A DNA stretch of 64,000 nucleotides from Franconibacter pulveris DSM 19144 (GCA_000621185.1 KK211224.1:1-64000); one strand, 5' to 3'; shown: positions 1 through 9,774, counted from the first letter of the stretch. The notes: generated by a model from the sequence alone, not told the origin. Program-made: numbers and translations.

Positions 1-91
1 CCTGACCCCATGCCGAACTCAGAAGTGAAACGCCGTAGCGCCGATGGTAGTGTGGGGTCTCCCCATGCGAGAGTAGGGAACTGCCAGGCAT
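1..91 (+). rRNA. rrf: 5S ribosomal RNA, 3' part
   Basis: The first 91 bases match the enterobacterial 5S rRNA from its conserved inner region to the 3' end CTGCCAGGCAT. Roughly the first 30 bases of the gene lie upstream of the window. It is the last gene of an rrn operon running into the window on the plus strand and is followed at once by a strong terminator. Confidence 0.97.
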
Positions 92-99
92 CAAATAAA

Positions 100-133
100 G
101 CAAAAAACCCGGTCTTATGACCGGGTTTTTTGC
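100..133 (+). terminator. rrn operon terminator
   Basis: A perfect 15-bp stem GCAAAAAACCCGGTC / GACCGGGTTTTTTGC (100-114 and 119-133) with a TTAT loop starts 8 bases after the 5S rRNA. The T-run lies in the 3' arm. It ends the rRNA transcript. Confidence 0.9.
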
Positions 134-225
134 TTTCTGTATCCTGTCTGCAGTCATTTTGGCTAACCCTTACCGGGAGATAACTTAGCAAACGACACTT
201 CAGACAACCTCATGCAATGAATAAT

Positions 226-254
226 AAAAGGCCATCCTGGAGGATGGCCTTTTT
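226..254 (-). terminator. Bidirectional terminator between rrn and yhdZ
   Basis: The stem GGCCATCCT / AGGATGGCC with A-tract and T-tract flanks sits 14 bases beyond the yhdZ stop codon. It can act on both strands, ending the yhdWXYZ transcript and backing up the rrn terminator. Confidence 0.85.
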
Positions 255-267
255 ACATTGGAAAAAG

Positions 268-1026
268 TTAATGGATCACCTGAGACAGGAACGCTCGGGT
301 GCGCTCCGACTTAGGATTAGCAAAAAATTCATTTGGGGGCGCCTGTTCAACGATTTCTCCGCGATCCATAAAAATGACACGATCGGCGACAGTGCGAGCG
401 AACCCCATCTCATGTGTTACGCAAAGCATCGTCATGCCCGATTCTGCCAGACCAATCATTGTATCTAACACTTCTTTCACCATTTCTGGATCAAGAGCAG
501 AGGTCGGCTCGTCGAAAAGCATAATTTTGGGCTTCATACATAACGAGCGCGCAATGGCGACACGCTGCTGTTGCCCACCTGAAATCTGGCCTGGAAATTT
601 ATGCGCATGTTCCGCAATACGTACGCGCTCCAGGTAATGCATAGCAAGCGCTTCAGCCTCTTTCTTCGGCAATTTTCGCACCCAGATGGGCGCAAGAGTA
701 CAGTTTTGCAGCACGGTAAGGTGAGGAAACAGATTGAAATGCTGAAAGACCATGCCGACTTCAGTACGTACGCGCTCGATATTGCGCAGGTCATCATTCA
801 GTTCAATACCGTCTACTACTATTCGTCCCTGCTGATGTTCTTCAAGATGATTAATGCAGCGGATAGTGGTCGATTTACCCGAACCTGAAGGGCCGCAGAG
901 AACGATACGCTCGCCTTGTTTAACTTTAAGGTTAATATCCTTCAGCACATGAAACTGCCCATACCATTTATTCACATTTTCGAGCGTAATCATCGCATCG
1001 GTAGCTGGCGTGGTTATATGGCTCAT
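268..1026 (-). CDS. yhdZ: Amino-acid ABC transporter ATP-binding protein
   Basis: The 252-residue protein is the ATPase of a polar amino-acid ABC importer (GlnQ/AapP type) on the cytoplasmic side of the inner membrane. Walker [10 protein letters not shown] is at residues 45-53, the signature SGGQQQR near 146, Walker [14 protein letters not shown] near 168, and the switch histidine in VTHE near 205. It is the last gene of yhdW-X-Y-Z, 8 bases after yhdY. An internal ATG at residue 12 also lies before the conserved fold and is an alternative start. The substrate is inferred only from similarity to the Aap general L-amino acid system. Confidence 0.93.
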   Translation of the reverse strand: MSHITTPATDAMITLENVNKWYGQFHVLKDINLKVKQGERIVLCGPSGSGKSTTIRCINHLEEHQQGRIVVDGIELNDDLRNIERVRTEVGMVFQHFNLFPHLTVLQNCTLAPIWVRKLPKKEAEALAMHYLERVRIAEHAHKFPGQISGGQQQRVAIARSLCMKPKIMLFDEPTSALDPEMVKEVLDTMIGLAESGMTMLCVTHEMGFARTVADRVIFMDRGEIVEQAPPNEFFANPKSERTRAFLSQVIH

Positions 1027-1034
1027 AAATTTCC

Positions 1035-2138
1035 TTAGTGCGGTGTACGCCCGGTGTTAAAGCGCTTTTCCAGATGCTGGCTGTAGCGCGACATGCTGAA
1101 ACAGAAAATCCAGTAAACCAGCGCGGCAAAAACATAGCCTTCGGTCGACATTCCCAACCAGGCCGGGTCGACCGTTGCCTGCTGCACGCTGCTGAAAAGA
1201 TCGAACAGGCCGATGATGATGACCAGACTGGTGTCTTTAAATAACGCGATGATGGTATTCACGAGGCCCGGGATGACGAGCTTTAACGCCTGCGGAAGAA
1301 TGACCAGCCCCTGCGTTTTCCAGTAACCCAGCGCCAGCGATTCCGCGGCTTCGTACTGGCCTTTCGGCAATGCCTGCAATCCCCCGCGCACGACTTCCGC
1401 AACATAGGCGGACTGAAATAAAATCACGCCTACCAGCGCACGGACCAGCTTGTCGATGCTGGTGCCTTCAGCCATAAACAGCGGCAGCATAACGGAGGAC
1501 ATAAAGAGCACGGTGATTAACGGCACGCCGCGCCAGAACTCAATGAAGATCACCGACAGTATCCTCACGACTGGCATACGCGAGCGTCGCCCCAGCGCCA
1601 GCAGAATACCTAGCGGCAGCGCGCCGGCAATCCCGACAGAAGCGATAATTAACGTAAGCGTAAGCCCGCCCCACTGACGCGTTTCCACCCGCTCCAGCCC
1701 AAGGAAACCACCGTACAGCAAGCCCCATACGACTAACGGGTAAACCACCGCGCAGCAGGCAATATAACGTCCGCGTGAAGGAAGCCCCTTCCAGAACATC
1801 AGTGCGATAGAAAACAGGCCGATAATCAGCGCCACGTTAATGCGCCAGCGTTGATCGTGCGGATAAAGCCCATACATGAACTGTCCGAAGCGGGCGTGGA
1901 TAAATACCCAACACGCGCCTTCTTTGGTGCAATCCGCTCGCGTCTCGCCGGTCCAGTTAGCCTGAAAAAGCGCCCAGTTCAGCAGTGGCGGGATAAGCTC
2001 CCACATCAGCCACAGGCAAAAAATCGTCAGTAGGCTATTGCTCCAACTGGAAAAGAGATTCTTACGCGCCCAGGCAATAGCGCGTCCAGAGCCTGCCGGC
2101 GTTGCCGGGGTATCCGGTGACAATAAAACTTTCGACAT
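1035..2138 (-). CDS. yhdY: Amino-acid ABC transporter permease
   Basis: This 367-residue inner-membrane permease of the HisM/AapM family pairs with YhdX. Several hydrophobic segments are visible, and the C-terminal half carries the transport fold with an EAA-type loop ([10 protein letters not shown] near residue 265) that contacts the ATPase. A periplasmic insert with two cysteines (residues about 68-76) precedes the core domain. It lies 7 bases after yhdX in the same operon. Confidence 0.92.
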   Translation of the reverse strand: MSKVLLSPDTPATPAGSGRAIAWARKNLFSSWSNSLLTIFCLWLMWELIPPLLNWALFQANWTGETRADCTKEGACWVFIHARFGQFMYGLYPHDQRWRINVALIIGLFSIALMFWKGLPSRGRYIACCAVVYPLVVWGLLYGGFLGLERVETRQWGGLTLTLIIASVGIAGALPLGILLALGRRSRMPVVRILSVIFIEFWRGVPLITVLFMSSVMLPLFMAEGTSIDKLVRALVGVILFQSAYVAEVVRGGLQALPKGQYEAAESLALGYWKTQGLVILPQALKLVIPGLVNTIIALFKDTSLVIIIGLFDLFSSVQQATVDPAWLGMSTEGYVFAALVYWIFCFSMSRYSQHLEKRFNTGRTPH

Positions 2139-2145
2139 AGGATCC

Positions 2146-3327
2146 TCAGCGCTCTATCAGGGCGATACGTCGGTTATATATATTCATCAGTAATGAAATC
2201 GTCAGGCTGATGATTAGATAAACCGACATGGTAATAGCGATGGTTTCAATCGCCTGGCCAGTCTGGTTAAGCACTGTGCCGGCAAACAGCGACACCATAT
2301 CGGGATAACCGATAGCGGCCGCCAGTGAGGAGTTTTTTACAATATTGAGATACTGGCTGGTTAACGGCGGAATAATCACCCGTAGCGCCTGCGGTATGAT
2401 GACCTGGCGTAGCGTTACCGGATTGGGCAGGCCGAGCGAGCGAGCCGCTTCGTGCTGGCCGTGCGGTACCGACTGAATGCCGGCGCGGATGATTTCCGCT
2501 ATGAATGCAGAGGTATAAACCGAAAGCGCCAGCGTCAGCGCCGCAAGCTCGGGAATCAACGCAAGGCCGCCGCGAAAGTTAAAACCGCGTAGCTCTGGCA
2601 CGTCCCAGTGAAGCGCCGGGCCAAAGGCAAGGTGCGCCGCTATTGGCAATCCTATGATAAGCCCAAGGGCAACAGGCCATGTACGGCGCAACTGACCCGT
2701 CTTTATTTGATGCTTGCTGTTAAAGCGATAAAGACCCACAGTCACCACGACGGCAACCACCAGCGCGACGAAAAACGCCATAAGCCCTTCACCCATCATG
2801 GGCGCAGGCAAATAAAGCCCTCGGTTGCTAAGGAACATCAGATCAAAGGCATTGACCGCCTGGCGAGGCCCTGGAAGGTTACGCAACACAGCGAAATACC
2901 AAAAGAAGATCTGTAGCAGCGGGGGGATATTGCGGAACGTCTCAATATAAATCGTGGAAAGCTTTCGCAGCAGCCAGTTTTCGGAAAGGCGAGCCAGCCC
3001 AAGAAAGAAGCCCAGAACAGAAGCGAAGACAATACAGAGCGCGGAAACCAGCAGCGTATTAAGCAAGCCGACTAAAAACACGCGGCCATAGGTATCGCCT
3101 TCCTGGTAGTCAATCAAGTGCTGGACGATGCCAAACCCCGCTCCCCGATCAAGAAAAGCGAACCCTGAGGTGATCCCACGGTTATTCAGGTTAGTAATAG
3201 TGTTGTGGATCAGATAAGCGACGATAGCAAGAACAACGGCAACGGCGAGGATCTGGAACAGCCAGGCGCGAACCGCAGGATTGGAAAAGGATAAATCACC
3301 TTTTACGGTTGGGCGGCGATGGGACAT
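2146..3327 (-). CDS. yhdX: Amino-acid ABC transporter permease
   Basis: This 393-residue inner-membrane permease of the AapQ type is longer than a minimal HisQ-type subunit because of an N-terminal membrane segment and a long inserted region. The EAA loop (EAARSLGLPN) is near residue 293. It follows yhdW by 66 bases, a gap that holds a GC hairpin, and precedes yhdY by 7 bases. It forms the membrane channel together with YhdY. Confidence 0.92.
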   Translation of the reverse strand: MSHRRPTVKGDLSFSNPAVRAWLFQILAVAVVLAIVAYLIHNTITNLNNRGITSGFAFLDRGAGFGIVQHLIDYQEGDTYGRVFLVGLLNTLLVSALCIVFASVLGFFLGLARLSENWLLRKLSTIYIETFRNIPPLLQIFFWYFAVLRNLPGPRQAVNAFDLMFLSNRGLYLPAPMMGEGLMAFFVALVVAVVVTVGLYRFNSKHQIKTGQLRRTWPVALGLIIGLPIAAHLAFGPALHWDVPELRGFNFRGGLALIPELAALTLALSVYTSAFIAEIIRAGIQSVPHGQHEAARSLGLPNPVTLRQVIIPQALRVIIPPLTSQYLNIVKNSSLAAAIGYPDMVSLFAGTVLNQTGQAIETIAITMSVYLIISLTISLLMNIYNRRIALIER

Positions 3328-3361
3328 AGATAAACCTCAGTGACCATAACTCCGGACTGGA

Positions 3362-3376
3362 CGCCGCAATGCGGCG
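3362..3376 (-). other. Intercistronic hairpin between yhdW and yhdX
   Basis: CGCCGC-AAT-GCGGCG forms a compact GC stem in the 66-base gap after the binding-protein gene. No T-run follows, so it is more likely an mRNA-stabilising or attenuating hairpin than a full terminator. Such hairpins often let the binding protein be made in excess over the membrane subunits. Confidence 0.5.
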
Positions 3377-3393
3377 CCCGTAACAGCAAACAG

Positions 3394-4416
3394 TTAGCGT
3401 ACCGGCGGAGCGTACTGGATCCCGCCTTTGTTCCAGAGGTTGTTCTGACCACGTTTGATCTTCAACGGGCTTTCCGAACCTACGTTGCGCTCGAACACTT
3501 CCGCGTAGTTGCCTACCTGCTTCACAATGTTGTAGGCCCATTTGTTATCGAGCTTGAGATCCTTACCGTAATCGCCTTCTTTGCCCAGCAGATGCGCCAT
3601 ATCCGGCGTGGTTGGGTTAGCCGCTTTCGCATCAACGTTTTTCGAATCCACACCCATCTCTTCGGCGTTCAGCATGGCGAACAGCGTCCAGCGCACCACG
3701 GAGAACCATTCGTCATCGCCACGGCGCACGACCGGACCGAGCGGCTCCTTAGAAATAACTTCAGGCAGAACGAGCCATTCGGCGGGGTTGCTCAACTTAA
3801 TGCGCAGTGCATACAGCTGTGACTGGTCGGAAGCAAGGGTATCGCAACGACCGGATTCCAGTGCTTTGGCGGATTCATCAGAGCGGTCGAAAGTGACCGG
3901 GGTGTACTTCATATTGTTCGCTTTAAAGTAGTCCGCCACGTTCAGCTCAGTATCGGTCCCTGCCTGGATACAAACGGTAGCGCCATCAAGTTCTTTCGCG
4001 CTCTTCAGGCCTGCTTTGTTATGCGTGAGGAAGCCGATGCCGTCGTAATAGGTGACACCGGTAAACGCCATGCCCATGCCCGTGTCGCGGGAAGAGGTCC
4101 ATGTCGTGTTCCGGGAAAGCATGTCGACTTCGCCAGACTGAAGCGCGGTAAAACGCTCTTTAGCGGTCAGCGGCGTATATTTTACCTTAGAGGCGTCGCC
4201 AAACATGGCTGCGGCCACGCCACGGCAAACATCTACATCAATCCCGGTAAATTTGCCGCTGGCATCGGCATAAGAGAAACCCGGTAACCCGTCGCTAATA
4301 CCGCACTGCACAAAACCTTTCTTTTTTACCGCATCGAATGTCGCGCCGGCGTGGGCTTGATTGGCAACAGCAAACAGCGCGGCCGCTGCGGCCAGAGTGG
4401 CTATCACTTTTTTCAT
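3394..4416 (-). CDS. yhdW: Periplasmic amino-acid-binding protein
   Basis: This 340-residue solute-binding protein (SBP family 3, AapJ-like) feeds YhdXYZ. The chosen ATG at 4416 has AGGA 7 bases upstream and starts a standard Sec signal peptide (MKKVIATLAAAAALFAVANQ, cleavage after AHA near residue 23). Longer in-frame starts would bury the signal and are rejected. The gene is intact here; in E. coli K-12 I recall yhdW being annotated as a pseudogene. It is the first gene of the operon and lies behind a sigma-54 promoter. Confidence 0.93.
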   Translation of the reverse strand: MKKVIATLAAAAALFAVANQAHAGATFDAVKKKGFVQCGISDGLPGFSYADASGKFTGIDVDVCRGVAAAMFGDASKVKYTPLTAKERFTALQSGEVDMLSRNTTWTSSRDTGMGMAFTGVTYYDGIGFLTHNKAGLKSAKELDGATVCIQAGTDTELNVADYFKANNMKYTPVTFDRSDESAKALESGRCDTLASDQSQLYALRIKLSNPAEWLVLPEVISKEPLGPVVRRGDDEWFSVVRWTLFAMLNAEEMGVDSKNVDAKAANPTTPDMAHLLGKEGDYGKDLKLDNKWAYNIVKQVGNYAEVFERNVGSESPLKIKRGQNNLWNKGGIQYAPPVR

Positions 4417-4509
4417 AATGCATCCTGTGTGGCGAAAATTATCGTTATAAGTTTCAGGTCGTCCGGGAGGCGCCTGTTTCCTGTCTGTGGCATCAGCCAT
4501 TGTGGGTAA

Positions 4510-4525
4510 AGCAAACGGAGTGCCA
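4510..4525 (-). promoter_or_regulatory. Sigma-54 promoter of yhdWXYZ
   Basis: On the minus strand the sequence reads cTGGCACtccgtTTGCt, an exact -24/-12 element (TGGCAC-N5-TTGC, with GG and GC 10 bases apart). Transcription would start near 4499, giving a leader of about 83 bases before the yhdW ATG. I recall E. coli yhdWXYZ as a member of the nitrogen-regulated NtrC regulon, which fits. Confidence 0.8.
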
Positions 4526-4598
4526 GGTTTGCATTCGCTACAGAAAGGGGCATGCGGATGCAATAAGCGAAGTGTAGCCGTGAAAAAAAGAGTTAAGC

Positions 4599-4644
4599 GC
4601 CCTGAAATGGTGCGAAACTGAAACCTGCGCCACATTTTGGCGCA
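4599..4644 (-). promoter_or_regulatory. Two NtrC-like enhancer sites upstream of yhdW
   Basis: Site 1 (4599-4613) reads GCCCT-GAAAT-GGTGC on the plus strand, one base from the GCACY-N5-GGTGC form of the glnA NtrC sites. It is centred about 107 bases upstream of the predicted start. Site 2 is a strong dyad, TGCGCC-N7-GGCGCA (4626-4644), centred about 30 bases further upstream; its spacing is less canonical. Two sites about three helical turns apart resemble the glnA enhancer layout. Confidence 0.55.
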
Positions 4645-4723
4645 AAAAAGTTTCATCACTTTATTAAAAGGTAAGAGAGTGGTTGCGAGCGTGAATATTG
4701 GCCTGATCAGTATCGGAGCGGCT

Positions 4724-4739
4724 TGTGAGTTAACTCACG
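4724..4739. promoter_or_regulatory. CRP-like palindrome
   Basis: TGTGA-GTTAAC-TCACG matches the CRP core TGTGA-N6-TCACA with one mismatch and contains a perfect 14-bp palindrome (4725-4738). It lies about 230 bases upstream of the predicted yhdW start site and no plus-strand gene follows, so its target is unclear. Confidence 0.45.
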
Positions 4740-4867
4740 AAGCGTAATGAAATAAAACGAAGCGAGCATTCAAAACGTGAGTTGTTTCAGCGGTGAAGTT
4801 ATTTCTCTGCTCTGTTGTGATGCCAGAAAATTGCCTTTCACAAGGCAGTTGCACCTTAATAAAGCAA

Positions 4868-4890
4868 AAAGCGCGGCCAGGCCGCGCTTT
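4868..4890 (-). terminator. yhdV terminator
   Basis: The stem AAAGCGCGGC / GCCGCGCTTT with a 3-base loop is followed on the minus strand by a T-run. It lies 16 bases past the yhdV stop. Confidence 0.85.
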
Positions 4891-4905
4891 ATTTAATAAA
4901 ATGAG

Positions 4906-5127
4906 TTATTTACTCAGAGCGATGATGCCCATCGTCAACCCAGCCACCGCAGCAGCGCCGCCAGCAATGGCGCCAGCCGTTTCCCAGTTATCCTGAGTTG
5001 TGCCTTTCATGCAGGTATTAGTGTGCACCAGACGACCCTGATCGTCATAAACGGGTACGCAAGGCGAGTCGTGGGCACAGCCAGCCAGCAGGGTGGAAAG
5101 CAATGCGATAGCGATGACGTTTTTCAT
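4906..5127 (-). CDS. yhdV: Small lipoprotein YhdV
   Basis: A 73-residue lipoprotein: signal peptide with lipobox LLAGC and the lipidated cysteine at residue 17. The +2 residue is alanine, which favours outer-membrane sorting. The C-terminus has a glycine/alanine-rich hydrophobic segment (about 50-70). Length and position match E. coli YhdV, between acrF and yhdW. Function is unknown. It has its own terminator and looks monocistronic. Confidence 0.9.
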   Translation of the reverse strand: MKNVIAIALLSTLLAGCAHDSPCVPVYDDQGRLVHTNTCMKGTTQDNWETAGAIAGGAAAVAGLTMGIIALSK

Positions 5128-5499
5128 GATATTACCTCAGCAAGATACTCCTTCAGCAACCCACTGCTTTTACGCTTTCATTTCAGGTTAACTGAATCAG
5201 ATGGCGCTATTTTATCATTCGGCGGTTGCGTCAGGCACCGGGAAATAATTGCAATCCATGTGCATTGTAAAAATTATGGAGGGAAAAATGGGGTTAAGGC
5301 GAAATAGTGAGAAAATTATGGAGAGCGCAAAGACAGAACGCTAAAAAGTAAAGTATTTGAAAGCAAGATGGCTTATCGGAGCACGACCTGAACGAAAGCG
5401 TAAAAATCTTAATATAAAAACTCAGGCTTTTAAATCTTCTTTTATGTAACGCCTTGTTTATTTAGCGAAAGGCGACAAGCGCCGCCTTTCGCTTATCTT
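5128..5499. other. Intergenic region yhdV-acrF
   Basis: This 372-base AT-rich stretch contains the presumed yhdV promoter, not resolved here, and the acrEF terminator hairpin at 5464-5493. I see no gene or repeat in it. Confidence 0.5.
5464..5493 (-). terminator. acrEF terminator hairpin
   Basis: The perfect 11-bp stem AGCGAAAGGCG / CGCCTTTCGCT begins 7 bases past the acrF stop. The following minus-strand sequence is only moderately T-rich, so termination strength is uncertain. Confidence 0.6.
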
Positions 5500-8400
5500 T
5501 TAGCCGTGGCTTTTGCCAAACCGTCGACGGATGACGACAAAGAACACCGGGACAAAGAAAATGGCAAGCAACGTGGCGGAAAGCATGCCGCCCATCACGC
5601 CGGTGCCGACGGCATTCTGGGCGCCGCTGCCCGCGCCGTGATTCAGCACCAGCGGCAGTACGCCAAGAATAAACGCCAGCGAGGTCATCAGAATCGGGCG
5701 TAAACGAAGCCGTACTGCTTCGAGCGTCGCTTCGATAAGCCCTTTGCTTTCTTTCTCCATTAAGTCCTTGGCGAACTCGACAATCAGAATGGCGTTTTTC
5801 GCTGAAAGACCAATAGTGGTTAACAAACCCACCTGGAAATAGACGTCATTATTCAGACCGCGTAGCGTCGCCGCCAACAGCGCGCCGATAACGCCAAGCG
5901 GCACCACCAGCATGACCGAAAACGGTATTGACCAGCTTTCATAAAGCGCTGCGAGACACAGGAAAACCACGATTAACGAGATGGCATAAAGCGCGGGCGC
6001 CTGGTTGCCTGAAAGGCGCTCCTGATAAGAAAGCCCCGTCCAGTCATAGCCGATGCCGGCTGGCAGTTTCGCGGCCAGCGCTTCCATCAACGCCATCGCT
6101 TCGCCGGTACTTTTGCCGGGCGCCGCTTCGCCAAGGATCTCCATAGACGGTACGCCGTTATAGCGCTCCAGGCGCGGCGACCCGGTGATCCAGTGAGAAG
6201 AGGAAAAGGCGGAAAAAGGCACCATTTGTCCATTGCTACCGCGGACATAAAGGTTGTTAATATCGCCTGGCAGCATACGGAAACGCGCATCCGCCTGCAC
6301 ATAGACTTTCTTTACGCGTCCACGGTCGATAAAGTCGTTTACATAGGTGCCGCCAAGCGCGGTGGAAATCGTCTGGTTGATATCGGAAACCGTCACGCCC
6401 AGCGCCTGCGCCTTATCCTGATCCACTTCCAGCTTAAACTGCGGCGTGTCTTCAAGGCCGTTGGGACGCACGCGAACCAGCAGGTCGGGTCGTGCTTTTA
6501 CCATACCGAGCAACTGATTGCGCGCCTGCGTCAGCGCATCATGTCCCAGGTTGGCCTGATCCGTTAGTTCAAAGTCAAAACCTGTTGCGGTACCAAGTTC
6601 AAGAATAGCGGGCAGGTTGAAGGGGAACACCATGCCGTCCTGAATTTGGGAGAATGCGCGAGTAGCACGGCTAACAATGGCCTCTACATTGTTTTCGCTG
6701 CCCGGTCTTTCCTCCCAGGGTTTCAGGCTAACAAAAGCAATACCTGCGTTTTGCCCCTGACCGCTAAAGCTAAAGCCGCTAACGGTAAAGACCGATTCGA
6801 CGTTCTCTTTCTCTGCCGTCAGGTAGTAATGCTGCACTTGATCCAGCACCTGCTGCGTGCGCGCCTGCGTTGCCCCGGCTGGCAATTGCACCATGGTCAT
6901 GAAAACACCCTGATCCTCCTCCGGCAGGAAGGCACTGGGCAGGCGCAAGAACAGTACGGCCATGCCGCCGACAATCAGCAGATAAAGCAGCAGGTAACGC
7001 CCGGTATTCGCGAGAATGCCGCTCACGCTCTGCGTATAGTGGTGCGTGCTGTCATCGAACTTTTTATTGAACCAGGTGAAGAAGCGTAGCTGGTGGGCCT
7101 GATGTTCAGGATTGTGCGGCTTAAGCAGCGTGGCGCACAGCGCAGGCGTCAGAATCAGCGCCACCAGGACCGAAAGCGCCATCGCCGCCACGATAGTCAC
7201 CGAGAACTGGCGATAAATCGCACCGGTTGAACCGCCAAAAAACGCCATCGGCACAAACACGGCGGAGAGCACCATGGCAATCCCCACCAGAGCGCCCTGA
7301 ATCTGCTGCATCGACATCTGCGTCGCTTCTTTCGGCGGCAAATGTTCCTCCGCCATAACGCGCTCGACGTTTTCTACCACCACGATGGCGTCGTCAACCA
7401 GTAGCCCTATGGCCAACACCATGCCGAACATCGTCAGGGTATTAATGGAATAGCCGAAGGCCGCCAGCACAGCAAACGTGCCGAGCAATACGACCGGGAC
7501 GGCGATAGTGGGAATGAGCGTGGCGCGGAGGTTTTGCAGAAAAAGATACATAACGAGGAACACCAGAATGATGGCCTCGAACAGCGTTTTCACCACCTCA
7601 TGAATAGAGATTTTCACAAACGGCGTGGTGTCATAGGGGTAAACGACCTTCATGCCCTGGGGGAAGAAGGTTTGCATCTGTGCCAGTTTTGTTTTAATCG
7701 CTTCGGCGGTATCCAGTGCGTTCGCACCAGTGGCGAGCTTGATGCCAAGGCCCGTGGCCGCCTGGCCGTTGATTTTGGTCACCATATTGTAGTTTTCGCC
7801 GCCAAGCTCAATGCGTGCTACATCTTTCAGCCGCACAACGGAGCCATCCTGATTTACCTTGAGCGTGACGCGGGCGAATTGCTGCGGATCCTTAAGCCTT
7901 GTCTGAGCGATGATAGAAGCGTTCAGCTGCTGACCCGTTATGGCTGGCGTGCCGCCAAGCTGGCCTGCCGCTATCTGGTCGTTCTGCGCCTTGAGCTGGT
8001 TGATAACATCCAGCGGCGTAAGTTGATATTTATTGAGCAAGTTAGCATCAAGCCAGATACGCATCGCGTACTGGGCGCCGAAGAGCTGGACGTCGCCCAC
8101 GCCGCTGGTGCGGCTGATGGCATCCTTCACATTGGATGCTACGTAATCGGAAATATCTTCCTGGGTCAGCGCCGGGTTGCTGGTGATAAAGCCTGCGACC
8201 AGCAGGAAGCTGCTGCTTGCTTTTTCTACGCTGATACCCTGCTGTTGCACTTCCTGCGGCAGCAGCGGCATCGCAAGCTGAAGCTTGTTCTGCACCTGCA
8301 CCTGAGCGATATCCGGATCGGTGCCGGAGGTGAAAGTCAACGTGACGGTTACGTTGCCAGCGGAGTCGCTGGTGGAGGACATATACATCAGGTTGTCGAT

Positions 8401-8613
8401 ACCGTTCATGTTCTGTTCGATGACCTGCGTTACCGTATCCTGCACCGTCTGCGCATCCGCGCCAGGGTAAACCGCGGTGACGGCGATAGCCGGCGGGGCG
8501 ATGGTGGGATATTGGGCAACGGGAAGCTGCAGAATAGCCAGACCGCCTGCCATCATCAGGATAATCGCCAGCACCCAGGCGAAAATAGGCCGTTGAATAA
8601 AGAAATTAGCCAT
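5500..8613 (-). CDS. acrF: RND multidrug efflux pump inner-membrane transporter
   Basis: This 1037-residue transporter of the AcrB/AcrF (HAE1) family has the usual RND layout: an N-terminal TM helix, two large periplasmic loops and 12 TM segments in all. Proton-relay residues are present: the paired aspartates in [14 protein letters not shown] (near 405-410) and the lysine in [12 protein letters not shown] (near 940). It assembles with AcrE and a TolC-type channel to expel drugs and bile-like compounds. acrE lies 9 bases upstream in the same operon. Gene order acrS / acrE-acrF / yhdV identifies it as acrF rather than acrB. Confidence 0.95.
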   Translation of the reverse strand: MANFFIQRPIFAWVLAIILMMAGGLAILQLPVAQYPTIAPPAIAVTAVYPGADAQTVQDTVTQVIEQNMNGIDNLMYMSSTSDSAGNVTVTLTFTSGTDPDIAQVQVQNKLQLAMPLLPQEVQQQGISVEKASSSFLLVAGFITSNPALTQEDISDYVASNVKDAISRTSGVGDVQLFGAQYAMRIWLDANLLNKYQLTPLDVINQLKAQNDQIAAGQLGGTPAITGQQLNASIIAQTRLKDPQQFARVTLKVNQDGSVVRLKDVARIELGGENYNMVTKINGQAATGLGIKLATGANALDTAEAIKTKLAQMQTFFPQGMKVVYPYDTTPFVKISIHEVVKTLFEAIILVFLVMYLFLQNLRATLIPTIAVPVVLLGTFAVLAAFGYSINTLTMFGMVLAIGLLVDDAIVVVENVERVMAEEHLPPKEATQMSMQQIQGALVGIAMVLSAVFVPMAFFGGSTGAIYRQFSVTIVAAMALSVLVALILTPALCATLLKPHNPEHQAHQLRFFTWFNKKFDDSTHHYTQSVSGILANTGRYLLLYLLIVGGMAVLFLRLPSAFLPEEDQGVFMTMVQLPAGATQARTQQVLDQVQHYYLTAEKENVESVFTVSGFSFSGQGQNAGIAFVSLKPWEERPGSENNVEAIVSRATRAFSQIQDGMVFPFNLPAILELGTATGFDFELTDQANLGHDALTQARNQLLGMVKARPDLLVRVRPNGLEDTPQFKLEVDQDKAQALGVTVSDINQTISTALGGTYVNDFIDRGRVKKVYVQADARFRMLPGDINNLYVRGSNGQMVPFSAFSSSHWITGSPRLERYNGVPSMEILGEAAPGKSTGEAMALMEALAAKLPAGIGYDWTGLSYQERLSGNQAPALYAISLIVVFLCLAALYESWSIPFSVMLVVPLGVIGALLAATLRGLNNDVYFQVGLLTTIGLSAKNAILIVEFAKDLMEKESKGLIEATLEAVRLRLRPILMTSLAFILGVLPLVLNHGAGSGAQNAVGTGVMGGMLSATLLAIFFVPVFFVVIRRRFGKSHG

Positions 8614-8622
8614 AGCGCCGCC

Positions 8623-9774
8623 TTAACTTGCTGGTTTCGCTGCGCTGTCAGGCGTGGCGTTAACCGTGACGCCCTCCCTCGCGCTTTGCAGCCCGCTGAC
8701 AATGACCTTTTCTCCCGGTTTCAGTCCGGCGGTCACAAGCCATTTATCGCCTACCGCTTGTCCGGTAATCACCGTGCGCACCTCGACCTTGTTTTGCTCA
8801 TTCACCACCATGACGGTAGCGTCGCCGCGCGGCGTGCGGGTTAGCGCTTGTTGAGGAACCAGAATGGCATCCGGACGAACGCCTTCGTCAATGCGCGCGC
8901 GCACAAACATGCCTGGCAGCAGCGTATGTTGTGGGTTTGGGAAAACCGCGCGAAGCGTAATAGAACCCGTGCTTTCATCCACCGTCACGTCGGAAAATTG
9001 CAGGGTTCCTTTAAGCGGGTAGGGTTGACCATTTTCCATCACCAGCTCTACAGCGCCTTGCCCATTTTGCTCAAGCTGCCCGTGAGTAAGCGCGTTCCTG
9101 AGTTGCTGGAAATCGGTGCTCGACTGGGTGACATCAACGTACATTGGATCGAGTTGTTGTACCGTTGCTAACGCGGTGGCCTGACCGTTTGTCACCAGCG
9201 CGCCTTCCGTCACGTTTGATTTGCCGATGCGGCCGCTGACTGGCGAGGTTACGCGCGTGTAAGCAAGATTTATCTCTGCTGTTTTGACTGCCGCCAGGGC
9301 GGCTTTCACGCTGGCGTCCGCCTGGTTAGCGCTCGCCAGCGCCTGGTCATATTCTTGCTTGCTGATGTATTGCGTGCCCGCGAGCGGGGCATAGCGCTTA
9401 ACTGTCAGATGGGCGATAGCGGCGGCGGCCTGCGCTTTCGCCAGTTCGCCTTTGGCGCTCTGCCAGGCGGCCTGATAGGTTGCCGGATCGATTTGATAGA
9501 GCGATTCCCCGGCACGGATGTCGCTGCCTTCGGTGAAGTTGCGCTTGAGAATAATTCCGCTCACCTGGGGACGAACCTCCGCAACGCGAAAGGCGGAGGT
9601 CCTGCCTGGCAGTTCAGTCGTAATAGTTAACGGCGCGCTTTTTATGTTATGTACAGTGACGTGCGGAACCGCTGCCTGATTATGGGCGCCGTTATCGTCG
9701 TCGCATCCCGCCAGCAACGTGGCGCTGATAATAAAAGAAAGAGGCCAATATAAAAGCCCGACACGTTTCGTCAT
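8623..9774 (-). CDS. acrE: RND efflux periplasmic adaptor lipoprotein
   Basis: This 383-residue membrane-fusion protein joins AcrF to the outer-membrane channel. The ATG at 9774 (AAAGGA 7 bases upstream) gives a signal peptide with lipobox LLAGC, lipidated at Cys24. Aspartate at +2 is the known inner-membrane retention signal. Barrel-sandwich (lipoyl), alpha-hairpin and beta-barrel domains follow in order (QVSGIILKRNFTEGSDI near 68, GRIGKSNVTEGALV near 180). A longer start at 9810 would add 12 residues before the signal and is not favoured. It is first in the acrEF operon, divergent from acrS. Confidence 0.94.
   Translation of the reverse strand: MTKRVGLLYWPLSFIISATLLAGCDDDNGAHNQAAVPHVTVHNIKSAPLTITTELPGRTSAFRVAEVRPQVSGIILKRNFTEGSDIRAGESLYQIDPATYQAAWQSAKGELAKAQAAAAIAHLTVKRYAPLAGTQYISKQEYDQALASANQADASVKAALAAVKTAEINLAYTRVTSPVSGRIGKSNVTEGALVTNGQATALATVQQLDPMYVDVTQSSTDFQQLRNALTHGQLEQNGQGAVELVMENGQPYPLKGTLQFSDVTVDESTGSITLRAVFPNPQHTLLPGMFVRARIDEGVRPDAILVPQQALTRTPRGDATVMVVNEQNKVEVRTVITGQAVGDKWLVTAGLKPGEKVIVSGLQSAREGVTVNATPDSAAKPAS

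Larger units (their letters stand above)
4417..4905. other. Regulatory region between yhdW and yhdV
   Basis: This 489-base gap has no convincing gene. From the yhdW side it holds a leader of about 83 bases, the sigma-54 promoter (4510-4525), the NtrC-like sites (4599-4644), a CRP-like palindrome (4724-4739) and the yhdV terminator (4868-4890). Confidence 0.7.

Noticed and set aside
4626-4644. TGCGCC-N7-GGCGCA as a canonical NtrC site by itself
   Set aside because: The spacer is two bases longer than the glnA sites, so it is listed only as NtrC-like together with the better neighbouring site.
4793-4996. 67-codon plus-strand frame in the yhdV terminator region
   Set aside because: Runs through the yhdV terminator and the yhdV 3' end; no family resemblance.
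7534-8844. 436-codon plus-strand reading frame opposite acrF and the start of acrE
   Set aside because: It is antisense to a clearly conserved pump gene, has no recognisable domain and is a by-product of GC-rich codon bias.
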